DNA of 64,000 bases from Chitinophaga flava (GTDB taxonomy: Bacteria > Bacteroidota > Bacteroidia > Chitinophagales > Chitinophagaceae). Under the pieces are notes generated by a model that was given only the letters and a program-made list of their open reading frames with translations, had not been told where the DNA came from and did not search any database. The position numbers and the translations under genes were made by a program. Of this stretch, positions 29,401 through 36,777 are shown piece by piece (the first letter of the stretch is position 1; each line of letters opens with the position of its first letter). Location: assembly GCF_003308995.1 (NCBI RefSeq), contig NZ_QFFJ01000002.1:1240001-1304000 (forward strand). The letters are read 5' to 3'.

Positions 29401-32159
29401 AAGCCTGGTATGACCGGTTGGGAAGGTCTGTAGTGTCTCAGAATGCAGAACAACGGCAACCATTAAACGGAGGAGAATCGAACCGGTATAGCTATTCTAT
29501 TTATGATCCCCTTGGCAGGACTATTGAAACAGGAGAGAAAGGGGGGAGCCCGATTACCGATATTAATACCCTGGATACGCTGGCGCTTTCATCCTGGATG
29601 CAGCAGGGGAGCAGATCTCAAATAGTGAAGACATTTTATGACTTTCCTTTACCAGGGCTTGGGCTGTTACAGGAGAATACCCGTAAACGTGTCACTGCAT
29701 CTACTGTTGATGAAGATGGTGATGGGCAATACGATAATGCTTCTTTTTACAGTTATGACCTGCTGGGCAATGTGAAAACCTTATGGCAGTATCAACAGCG
29801 GCTTGAGCTTGCTAAGACGGGACAAGGGATGAAACGGATGGATTATGATTTTGATCTTGTTTCAGGCAAGGTGAATAATCTGTTTTATCAAAAGGGACAA
29901 CCTGATCAGTTTGTTTACCGGTATTTATATGACGCCGAAAACAGGATAGTAGCCGCTCTAAGCAGCCGGGATAATATGACCTGGCAACAGGATGCTACTT
30001 ATTGGTATTATTTGCATGGGCCTTTGGCAAGAGTGGAGCTGGGTGAACATAAAGTACAGGGTATAGATTATGCTTATACCCTTCAAGGCTGGCTGAAGGG
30101 AATCAACGCTGCTGCACTGGATGGAAATGATATGGGTGGAGATGGAATAACAGGAAATCATAGCCTGATAGCTAAGGATGTAATGGGAGTTACACTGGGA
30201 TATAATGGAAATGATTATGCGCCTATTAATCCATCGAATACCACGGCTTTTAATATGCCTTATGTTTCCGGTATTGTTCTGAGCACAGGTAATGGGCTTT
30301 ATAATGGAAATATCAGCTATTCTACGCTGGCGCTTAGTAATATTTCAGGAGCTAAAACTACTGGTTATACCTATGGATATGACCAGTTAAACCGCCTCAA
30401 AGAAGCAAAACAACATACATTGCAATTGGGCCAGGCCTGGAATAGCACCAGCGCAACTGAAGACTATAGGGAAAAAATAAGTTACGATGCAAATGGTAAT
30501 ATACTGGCTCATTCACGCAATGCAGTAGGAGCCATGGATGATCTTACCTATCATTATAAAAAGGACAATAATCAGTTGACAAGTGTTTCTGATGCAATTG
30601 GCAATAGTCAGTATAAAGAGGATATAAAAGGGCAGCAATCAGATAACTACACTTATGATGCAATTGGTAATCTTATAAAAGATAAAAGTGAAGGAGTAGA
30701 AAAAATAGGATGGACAGTGTATGGTAAAATCAGGAACGTAATTGGCCGTAATCCGGTAAGCTTTTCTTATGGCCCGGACGGGAACAGAATAAGAAAACAA
30801 TCGGGAGACTCCAGTGTTTTTTATATTCGTGATGCAGCCGGTAGACAACTAGCCATTTATAAACAAAATGGTACCCAATTCATCTGGGAAGAACAACAGT
30901 TATATGGAAGTAGCCGACTGGGTATTTTAAAGCATGAGTCTATGTTGCCACCCCGTCTGCCGTATCCTACCAGTTTGACGGATACTTTGAGTGATGCTTA
31001 TAATACAGGGTTACGCAACTATGAAGTTGTTAACCATCTGGGGAACGTCATGGCGGTACTAACTGATAAAAAACAAGGAGTGTCTGCTAATACAAAAACA
31101 GTTGATTATTATACTGCAATTTCATTGTCTCAGCAGGATTATTACGCTTTTGGTATGTTGCAGCCTGGAAGAAAATACGCTCTGAAAGCTTACCGGTATG
31201 GCTTTAATGGTAAGGAAATTGATAATGAGACGAAAGGAGAGGGAAATCAGCTGGATTATGGAATGCGAATATATGATCCAAGGATAGGTAAGTTCCTGAG
31301 TACGGATCCAATAGCTCATGAATACGCAGGATTAACACCTTATCAGTTCGCAAGTAATAGTCCTGTTAGTGGAATTGATCTTAACGGATTGGAATATTAT
31401 TTTGCTGCAGATGGAACTTATATCGGGGTAGGTAATCAGGCTAATAGAGCTGTTCGGGTGGTTGATGCAAACGTGGTGAAAGAGTATGGTTCTGCTGAAA
31501 AAATCCACCAGGCAGTTGAATCCAATGCAGCTAAAGCCAGGACGGCGATTATGATGACAGAAGGTCCCAGTAAGACATTTTATACTACCTATCTGACGGT
31601 GGATGTTCTACTGAATAATGCACATTCTATTTATGGCGAAGCCGGTACCAAAAGTAGCGAATATAGAAAGTTGGCACATGTAATTAATAATCGGGAAATT
31701 AAATATGCAAAGTATATAGCGGCTCTTAGGAATACAATAATTGGTGTGGACAAGAAAACAAAAGAAAATTTGTATAGTACAGAAAAAAATACTACTGTGT
31801 TAAAGTTAAACGCCCTATACGGATTTAACAGATATGTAGCATTTGGAGTATACAAACCGATGGATCCTGCGGCTGTTGATAAATTCCGGGAAACATTTGA
31901 AGTAAATGGGTATCAAATTGATGGAGGAAAACAGAACGGTAATTATGCGAATTATTTCATGTGCAAAGGAGATATTAAGGAGCTTCAACTTAACATTCCT
32001 AGCACAAAAGAAATCTTCAAGGAAATAATTGACGCAAGAAGCGGTGTTACAAAGGACCCCAATCCCAATGCTGATAGTTGGAAAGGAGATGGGAAAACTA
32101 ACAATGTAAGCAATGATATGCCCAAATATAAATCTGATGAAGAACCTAAATCTAAATGA
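23490..32159 (+). CDS. Giant RHS/YD-repeat protein with DUF6443-like, LamG and RHS-core domains and a variable C-terminal tail
   Basis: A 2889-residue exported protein (signal about 1-30, LLLCSTAARA). Residues about 290-560 look like the DUF6443/RHS N-terminal region of Bacteroidota. About 700-1560 is Cys-rich with many CxxC-type pairs. A LamG-type domain spans about 1690-1885 (YSIETWVNREAG, WSHIVITGTG, KQLRIYDRF). YD repeats run from about 1890 to 2560 (YDRLGRSVVSQ, YDAENRIVAAL, YGYDQLNRLKEA, YSYDLLGNVKTL). The RHS-associated core follows (YGMRIYDPRIGKFLSTDPI, then SGIDLNGLEY near 2634). After the core come about 255 residues that are clearly more AT-rich in DNA, as expected for an exchangeable effector tail. 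That tail contains NAHSIYGEAG and AHVINNREI, resembling SleB-type cell wall hydrolases. The stop overlaps the next gene by 4 bp. Confidence 0.88.
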   Translation: MYPVLFGYKNILRLVIAFCWLLLCSTAARAGDEHYLNVLTGKIKAGQTCQVKDDKYGNSTQWQKIERDISVNNIITFELRHDTSLYYYDKPFTCELNYDITYEDRNGGSRTYAGLKLNLKYDTAKAVPYQGTAMFKFSGGHKVTIKINSISSPQLGGEDDLPAVFRIRNEIQINRSYLFSTANTDVAQHAFTTAPTLGKQLNISWSTGADSYAGAEMYDLEYTFYDDYSDVADRIKALNSPANINAGNITVSQAELESWLLRNSTRITTSTPSHMLNMVYGSGFLLYRVRGVRINPLDNERQETAWSYQAIGGSGTASTVVRLDASHEPSLNWQYTASFSEEGKHKEVITYYDGTLRNRQQATLDNSSNRTVVQAPVYDVMGREAATFLPAPELDSSLHFFRNLNMASDGSKPYSFQQLGIDTLACIPTPEPAGNTSGVSRYYSPNNQHTNAIHARYIPDAQGYPFSVKQYTADNTGRIRLQGNVGLDLQPGKGHEIRYFYGKPSQLELDRLFGSETGDASHYQKTMEVDANGQVSVRYINADGKTIATALAGKAPDNLYALPSQAEAQAPFTADLANRYNTTRSTADFTITSNSSLLIPLPGTYHFKYSYDPATVITSPCENNMQDLCSDGYYDLWITVKDECGAVKHEEKIAANLSGIETSCDRRPGPVSGTFDADLPIGEYQTSFQLRVSKAAAEYYDSAYLKQLTCILTEDDFKRNYIANMDLLGCFGEVTPCAATLGSKTLFTARLLNLMQENGLRPLPADTVMASRMYDSLLLKCQQNTVGMPAPCADAYLQIVADVTPGGQYATYDDNALQQNSATIFTERDVNVLTKYKDITGFVDDNDKLDSVYNDNGELKAPKDLTEAEFIRNWKPSWAKALIVFHPEYGYYRWCELTAASRRFDASLEDIHTGQDARNAGYWDGSNPLLLLQKDAFFAAGGAGASSYSTMQNKLQQFSRYIRNDASLPVSNVLQVINYIVYCAKDTTVKGFNNCAGPANCAAGRDEDQEWELYRTFYLQLKAPQMEIARGNSPIDTVRNSRNCYIGGGLVKNDPNLGNSYGQENIINGRVKTCPDDPLTAKYANKHRLFAEDIQTEDFMQSLSAQSLARMSDSIKQINDAALYENCHKNCLAQADSWMQALKGCQQLVIGNDSTKYKQLQAGLIAVCEKGCDMSHIFGASTISPDSTNVDRTFEDVMNRVLGPGAINSSCTALLINYPATYETATQEYVSRDSCTCEKITAFYDQYKQTAYGVSTAGFLRWLQQKFGSSFVMTTEQLDILLRKCVAGDCVTPSQMAFPLPYALTCKSCASCDVVQAKVMDFQRLYPTLTPADNNYETLLTNYLNKKLNFNLSYVEYYEFIGRCNGKLGDVPVTNISCEAFTKAYQQFSLLQPDYYANPNGNTHMADSFKVYLRDWMNIVFSKQLRYEDYASMAANCNLALNIPHDSVPPVCAGSPSTVTCVPGVMDCCALDTYLGNFKYVFPIRANARLLAYYFRMQASQWCAPKGIPVIDPLSSYASITNFYNHLSVPHETVIDVVDDVANYTSNNNTSCNLPGINFGDGGSGLVYADYMLCNRPLSPVLQPDTVPCMRTRMDMALINASLSYSTYRDSVLKDFQDIYLTKCLSVQPQMTVSGTLVEYHYTLYYYDQAGNLVKTIPPKGVKLLTEDELDAVRRDRPYNIAECYQTVDTLSFKGNGAYIPYPTWMTGAYKPYSIETWVNREAGHDQGIFSDNIAVSAPSRFIDSTYTIPAFNGEKGVSCFTRGNQLVFRSGRHIPFWWPYPIFEQVEGVAAVPLSTLLPAGTWSHIVITGTGNPLKPFSVVINGRAIPVQYDTTHAYLGGALTEQGTKQFRFGAAFVKGNWQYWQGYIKQLRIYDRFVNYAEAWMNYNNICLNPRNDAGLRTWLPMNEGMGSLLHDRVTEQDIVLEGAPGYSWIRNHNPVLVKHDQPTTYAYNTLNGIIRQSTPDGGVFKAWYDRLGRSVVSQNAEQRQPLNGGESNRYSYSIYDPLGRTIETGEKGGSPITDINTLDTLALSSWMQQGSRSQIVKTFYDFPLPGLGLLQENTRKRVTASTVDEDGDGQYDNASFYSYDLLGNVKTLWQYQQRLELAKTGQGMKRMDYDFDLVSGKVNNLFYQKGQPDQFVYRYLYDAENRIVAALSSRDNMTWQQDATYWYYLHGPLARVELGEHKVQGIDYAYTLQGWLKGINAAALDGNDMGGDGITGNHSLIAKDVMGVTLGYNGNDYAPINPSNTTAFNMPYVSGIVLSTGNGLYNGNISYSTLALSNISGAKTTGYTYGYDQLNRLKEAKQHTLQLGQAWNSTSATEDYREKISYDANGNILAHSRNAVGAMDDLTYHYKKDNNQLTSVSDAIGNSQYKEDIKGQQSDNYTYDAIGNLIKDKSEGVEKIGWTVYGKIRNVIGRNPVSFSYGPDGNRIRKQSGDSSVFYIRDAAGRQLAIYKQNGTQFIWEEQQLYGSSRLGILKHESMLPPRLPYPTSLTDTLSDAYNTGLRNYEVVNHLGNVMAVLTDKKQGVSANTKTVDYYTAISLSQQDYYAFGMLQPGRKYALKAYRYGFNGKEIDNETKGEGNQLDYGMRIYDPRIGKFLSTDPIAHEYAGLTPYQFASNSPVSGIDLNGLEYYFAADGTYIGVGNQANRAVRVVDANVVKEYGSAEKIHQAVESNAAKARTAIMMTEGPSKTFYTTYLTVDVLLNNAHSIYGEAGTKSSEYRKLAHVINNREIKYAKYIAALRNTIIGVDKKTKENLYSTEKNTTVLKLNALYGFNRYVAFGVYKPMDPAAVDKFRETFEVNGYQIDGGKQNGNYANYFMCKGDIKELQLNIPSTKEIFKEIIDARSGVTKDPNPNADSWKGDGKTNNVSNDMPKYKSDEEPKSK

Positions 32160-32962
32160 TTAATCGGGTGAGTTTTATGAGAAAAATAATGATGCCTTTT
32201 ATCTTTTGGTGCGTTACTGCATGTGGGCAGGATAATGATTGCAGACCATTTTGCAGCTTTGGTCAATTGAGTAACAGCCCGGTAAAAAAAATCGGGGAGG
32301 CAGTATCTGTTTCGCCCAAACTTCTGAAGGTGGAGTATCCTACTTTTGAAAAAGATACTTTTCTGGTCCTTAAAACCTGGGAATTAAATGCTCAGTTTAA
32401 AATTGAACATAAGGCTCCTACTTTTCTCCTGAGAATGTTTGACCAAAATGTTAGTGACACACTGAGTATAAATGGTAATCAGTTTGATATTGGTAAGATG
32501 CTAGAGTCGGGAATAGTGCCACTTGTCAAAAGTATTACCTATTATCACCACGATGGAGAATACCTTTTGTTCAGGATTCTAAATGGTGGGTCTGGCAGAA
32601 TAATATCCAGTTATATATTGGTATTCAATATTTCAGATAGGAATAGAATTGTCTGTTTAAATGAGAAATCCAAGATACCAGGAACAACCTGGATGGTCAG
32701 GGAAAACCTTATTACAGATTTGGATAATGATGGTTTCCTGGAAATAAATCTACTTGATTCACTTAGGATAAGACCTTATATTATTTATCCGGACAAAATC
32801 GTCCCATCTTCAAAAGTGTTAATCCTGAATCAGGTTGATAACGACCGTTTTTGCATAAAAACGAAGGGCTCTAACTGGTATTTTAATCTTAAATCATTGC
32901 CTGCGAATGATACCTGTATTTTTAATTTCGATGAAGAGCTGCCTCCATCGAGTTATGACTAA
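32156..32962 (+). CDS. Lipoprotein, candidate immunity protein for the RHS tail
   Basis: A protein of 268 residues from the ATG at 32156 (ATGA overlap with the RHS stop), or 261 from the ATG at 32177 (MRKIMMPFIFWCVTACG), which gives the better lipoprotein signal with lipobox VTACGQ. The mature part is beta-rich with TDLDNDGFLE, an Asp-rich loop like a single FG-GAP/EF-type calcium loop. DNA composition is AT-rich like the RHS tail and unlike the rest of the operon. Position right after an RHS toxin tail, overlap and shared composition are the usual signs of a cognate immunity gene. Its lipid anchor would place it in the periplasm, which fits protection from a cell wall-directed effector. No family is recognised. 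Confidence 0.65.
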   Translation: MINRVSFMRKIMMPFIFWCVTACGQDNDCRPFCSFGQLSNSPVKKIGEAVSVSPKLLKVEYPTFEKDTFLVLKTWELNAQFKIEHKAPTFLLRMFDQNVSDTLSINGNQFDIGKMLESGIVPLVKSITYYHHDGEYLLFRILNGGSGRIISSYILVFNISDRNRIVCLNEKSKIPGTTWMVRENLITDLDNDGFLEINLLDSLRIRPYIIYPDKIVPSSKVLILNQVDNDRFCIKTKGSNWYFNLKSLPANDTCIFNFDEELPPSSYD

Positions 32963-33055
32963 TCGTATAATCGGGCTGCAAAGTATAGCTCACATATTTT
33001 TAAATAAATAAGGATAAAATTCCAGACACTTGAAAATCAGTCTAAACCCTATATC

Positions 33056-35941
33056 ATGAAAAAATTTTTTCTTTCCATTGTATGCCTCCTGATGGGTATC
33101 GCATCCTATGCGCAGCACATCTACCAGATACGCGCTGACAGTGTGCGTATCTACAATACCTGCGATACAGCGGAACTGATCCTGGAAAACCATACCCAGG
33201 ACACATTGGGTTTCCTCTTCAACAAATGGAAGGGACGGACCGAATTCCGTAAGCTCCGGCTGGTGCCGGTAGGAGATACTGCAGTGGCATTACCCGGTCA
33301 GGATACCCTTTCCCTGCGGGCACTTATGTGGTCGGGTGGACTTTCCCGCGGCCTTATTATCACCGGGGATGCTGATTACCTCATCCCGCAGGAAGTAGGG
33401 GGGGTGGTGCTCCGTGATATCACCCTCAGAAGAAAGATAACGTTGCCTGCTCCGGAGAGTAACCGTAACCGTGAGATCGTGATCCTTGATAAAACCACTG
33501 GCAACTACCGCTGGTGGGTAAAGGGGGCTTTTGTGCCCCGCGATATGAAAGGTACGCCACCTTATCTGGCTAAAGACAGTCTGACCATCAGCAAAGGAGA
33601 TAAACTGATTCTCTTTTCGGATGGTAATAAATGGTACGACCTGAATGTATGCGCGGCAGGTGCCAACAAAGCCCCAACTGTTAATGCAGGTAAAGATACC
33701 ACGTTGCCAGCCGGTTCTACGCAAACCACCATGAATGGCTCTGTGACACCCGGTTCCAGCAACTATTACACTTCTATCTGGACAGTTATATCACAACCAT
33801 CCGGATCTCCGAAAGTGAATTTTGCCGATAGCTCCAAATTAAACAGCGGTGTATCCAATCTCACCGGCGGCAGTTATGTCTTCGTGATTACCGTCACCGA
33901 CCAGCTGGGACTGACAGCTAAAGATACTATCAAAGTGCTGGTGCCGATGCCTTCGCAGATGTTCTCCAGCGGCGGCCCTAATGATAACGTATACGACACT
34001 ACGAACGGCAACAAAACTTGGGTATATCTGCCGGATGGCTACGATCCCAACAGCAACCCGGCTTACCCGCTGATTATCTTCCTGCACGGTGGTGGGGAGT
34101 ATGGTAACGATATCAGTAAGGTGTTGAATCCTTTTGGAGGGCTGCCCATATACCTGTATAACAAAAGCTTCCCGATGCAATCCGTCGTGATTGCGCCACA
34201 GTCACCCACTGCAAACTGGACCAAAGAATCGATAAAGGCTGCTTATGATTATGCGGTGAAGAACTATCATGTGGATGTGGACAGGGTGTATGTGACCGGT
34301 CTGTCTTTTGGTGGTGGCGCGGCTTGCCTGGCAGTAGCTTCCTATCCTTCCCTGTTTGCGGCTTATATTCCTATATCGCCTACTGACAATGATCTGCAAA
34401 AAAATGGTATCATCGCCAAAAATATAGGTGCTTATTATGTACAGGATTTTATTGATCCTTATGTGCCTTCCACTATCACCTGGGATTGTATCAATACCAT
34501 CAATAGTGCTAGTCCTAAAGGACTTTATCCGCCACAGATAAAGATGCTCACCATCGGTGACCACGAACCTACTATCTGGAACCAGACAGTTTACGATAAA
34601 ACGAAGGCCTCTTTTGATTTTGAAAAGGATTTCTTCTTGTTATACAATCGCAAACCGGAGTTAGCAGCGGCCAACTTTGTCACCAGGGCAGAAGAGAAGG
34701 AAGACTTCACCGAATACAGCAAAGCGCTGATCCTGGTACAGAAACTTCCGGCTTCAGCTGATAAATCAGCGCTGGAACAACGTTTGCGCGTACTGTTGCA
34801 ACGACTCACGGAATACTATCGTTATTACGTCATCGATCCGGGTGTGGCTTCCAATACATCGGTACCTAACACCAATAAGATCATCGACAACACACCCGGT
34901 ACCATCATTAATGGACTGAAGGATATCAAAGGAAGTACTTATCCGCTCAGCTTTAAAGTGGTGAGCGCTAGTGTGTCCGCCAACTTCGACGACGGGCTGG
35001 ACAACGATTACATGGGCCTCGACCATACTATCTACAGAGACGGTGCTGTGATCGATGCTACCGGCGCCACCTATGCCTTTGGCGGCTTGTCAGATAATTC
35101 CGGTTATGATATAAGGATTTATCATGCCAACAGAAACACTGATAAAACAACTTCTTCTGCACTGACTGCAACCGTCAACGGTGCGAATGTGAGCTCCGGT
35201 TATGCGGCCTGGAATACTAATGATTATGTTGATGTGACCAATGTGAAATCTACCGGTGGCGTCATCAACCTGACATTAAAATCAAGATCGCTGTCAAACC
35301 TGCCTCCAGGCCAGTCAGGCATAGTGGCTATTGTGCTGAAAGAAAAACCGGGACCTCAGCCAGGAAACAGAGCACAGTTTAATTTCAGTAAAACACCGCA
35401 GAATGTTCCGGGCTGGACTAGTGCCTACGGTAATTTCACACAGAATGTGCAAGAGTTTACAGACAACCCCACCGGTTGGGTACTTAGCACTGTCAACACC
35501 GCCAACTGGGGTACATACTACACGGGATATGGCGCTGATGATAATGGTATGAGCACTGGTGACTTCAGCACCGATTTTCCTGCCGATGTGGTACGTAGCC
35601 ATGTGATGAATGGTTTCATGAAGTTTGATGGTTCCAACTACGGCCTGGAAATAAAAGGTAGCAACGGCCAGGGTTTACCAGCTGGTAAATACCAGGTGAA
35701 ACTGATCTCCTCCATAAAATCTACTGTAGACCGGAAAGGACAGGCCTTTGTGAATGTGAAATTCGGCGGTACGAGCAACCAGCTGCAATACGTATATCCG
35801 ACGGATAATACCAACAACTATGTCACTTTCAACGGGCAGATCAAAGCAGGAGAAACGATCAAGGTCAGCATCAACCGTAATGATAATAACTACTCTGACG
35901 TTGCATTTATATCAGGATTGATTATCGAGAAAATTAATTAG
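33056..35941 (+). CDS. Secreted multidomain esterase (alpha/beta hydrolase) with PKD-like and C-terminal beta modules
   Basis: A 961-residue protein, signal about 1-19 (MGIASYAQ). Residues 20-200 form a domain also found alone in the next gene (ADSV, ELILEN, GRT, GQDTL, NREIVI-DKT, GTPPY). Residues about 203-297 are a K1/REJ-type PKD-like domain (TVNAGKDTTLPAG, VITVTDQLGL). Residues about 300-520 are an alpha/beta hydrolase of the phospholipase/carboxylesterase or PHB-depolymerase type: YPLIIFLHGGGEYG, then GLSFGGG with nucleophile Ser417, and GDHEP as the likely His loop. About 640-790 and 795-961 are beta-rich modules of unknown type. It would act outside the cell on an ester substrate that cannot be named. 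It begins 93 bp after the immunity candidate and may be the end of the RHS operon or its own unit. Confidence 0.75.
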   Translation: MKKFFLSIVCLLMGIASYAQHIYQIRADSVRIYNTCDTAELILENHTQDTLGFLFNKWKGRTEFRKLRLVPVGDTAVALPGQDTLSLRALMWSGGLSRGLIITGDADYLIPQEVGGVVLRDITLRRKITLPAPESNRNREIVILDKTTGNYRWWVKGAFVPRDMKGTPPYLAKDSLTISKGDKLILFSDGNKWYDLNVCAAGANKAPTVNAGKDTTLPAGSTQTTMNGSVTPGSSNYYTSIWTVISQPSGSPKVNFADSSKLNSGVSNLTGGSYVFVITVTDQLGLTAKDTIKVLVPMPSQMFSSGGPNDNVYDTTNGNKTWVYLPDGYDPNSNPAYPLIIFLHGGGEYGNDISKVLNPFGGLPIYLYNKSFPMQSVVIAPQSPTANWTKESIKAAYDYAVKNYHVDVDRVYVTGLSFGGGAACLAVASYPSLFAAYIPISPTDNDLQKNGIIAKNIGAYYVQDFIDPYVPSTITWDCINTINSASPKGLYPPQIKMLTIGDHEPTIWNQTVYDKTKASFDFEKDFFLLYNRKPELAAANFVTRAEEKEDFTEYSKALILVQKLPASADKSALEQRLRVLLQRLTEYYRYYVIDPGVASNTSVPNTNKIIDNTPGTIINGLKDIKGSTYPLSFKVVSASVSANFDDGLDNDYMGLDHTIYRDGAVIDATGATYAFGGLSDNSGYDIRIYHANRNTDKTTSSALTATVNGANVSSGYAAWNTNDYVDVTNVKSTGGVINLTLKSRSLSNLPPGQSGIVAIVLKEKPGPQPGNRAQFNFSKTPQNVPGWTSAYGNFTQNVQEFTDNPTGWVLSTVNTANWGTYYTGYGADDNGMSTGDFSTDFPADVVRSHVMNGFMKFDGSNYGLEIKGSNGQGLPAGKYQVKLISSIKSTVDRKGQAFVNVKFGGTSNQLQYVYPTDNTNNYVTFNGQIKAGETIKVSINRNDNNYSDVAFISGLIIEKIN

Positions 35942-35943
35942 TT

Positions 35944-36552
35944 ATGAAGAAGATATTGTTGCTTCATGTACTGATAGCCCTGTTCTTATCCGTTAAAGCG
36001 CAGCGGGTACATAAAATCAGCGCAGATAGCGTGTTGCTGACCGGTGATTGCTGCGGTACCGAGTTGATCCTGGAAAACAAAACCAGCAAAATCAACGGCT
36101 TTCTGAAAAATAACGGTAAGGGACGTACGTCGTTTACTAAGCTGCAGCTGGTGACGGTGGGCGACAGCGCTATCGCTATACCCGGTCAGGATACCCTGCG
36201 CATCAGGGATGTATGGTGGCTGGGAAATATGACCAGAGGGCTGGTCATCGCACCGGATACCAACTACCTCGTACCGGCCAGTATCCATGTAGTGCTGCTG
36301 CCCGATATCTCGCAGCCACGGCAGATCACACTGCCCGCACCAGAACAAAACAAAAACCGGGAAATCGTGATCGTCGATAAAACAAGCGGCAGCAACCGCT
36401 GGAAAATAAACGGCGCTTTCGTCAACAGAGGTGTGAACGGCACTCCGCCGTATACAGCTGACAACAATCTGACCGTAGGTCAGGGTGATAAGCTGATGCT
36501 GGTGAGCGATGGGGTGAAGTGGTACAACACACAGGTCTGTTGCGGAATGTAA
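35944..36552 (+). CDS. Secreted single-domain paralogue of the preceding protein's N-terminal domain
   Basis: A 202-residue exported protein (signal about 1-19, SVKAQ) that aligns along its whole length with residues 1-200 of the 961-residue esterase. Shared short motifs in the same order are ISADSV/IRADSV, ELILEN, GKGRT/WKGRT, GQDTL, ITLPAPE, NREIVI, GAFV, GTPPY and GDKL. The gene starts 2 bp after the esterase stop. This looks like a tandem partial duplication. No function is known; the conserved architecture suggests a binding or surface-attachment module. A strong terminator follows. Confidence 0.7.
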   Translation: MKKILLLHVLIALFLSVKAQRVHKISADSVLLTGDCCGTELILENKTSKINGFLKNNGKGRTSFTKLQLVTVGDSAIAIPGQDTLRIRDVWWLGNMTRGLVIAPDTNYLVPASIHVVLLPDISQPRQITLPAPEQNKNREIVIVDKTSGSNRWKINGAFVNRGVNGTPPYTADNNLTVGQGDKLMLVSDGVKWYNTQVCCGM

Positions 36553-36565
36553 AATAGTCATCGAC

Positions 36566-36599
36566 AAAAAAGCTGGCCGGTATAACGGCCAGCTTTTTT
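36566..36599 (+). terminator. Rho-independent terminator ending the RHS/esterase train
   Basis: AAAAAGCTGGCCG and its complement form a 13-bp GC-rich stem with a short loop, followed by TTTTTTA, 14 bp after the stop at 36552. It is the first clear terminator after the promoter region at about 12 kb. Confidence 0.85.
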
Positions 36600-36777
36600 A
36601 TTGCTGCTCATTTTTTCCTGATCCGAATATCGCTTTGCTGATTATTGTATTGAATATCAATATTACATAGTTTAGTTTTTGTTGTTTGCTTGTTATCCAT
36701 TTTTTCCGTGTTCGAGTAGCCGTGTCCGATGCCTCAAAATATCTTTGTGCCCTGTTTTTAAAAACACACATTGATCT

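Noticed and set aside
36740..36747. Promoter for the TonB receptor gene based on TATCTTTG
   Set aside because: The -7 match is good, but there is no TTTG element 19-21 bases upstream, so it was not listed as a promoter feature.
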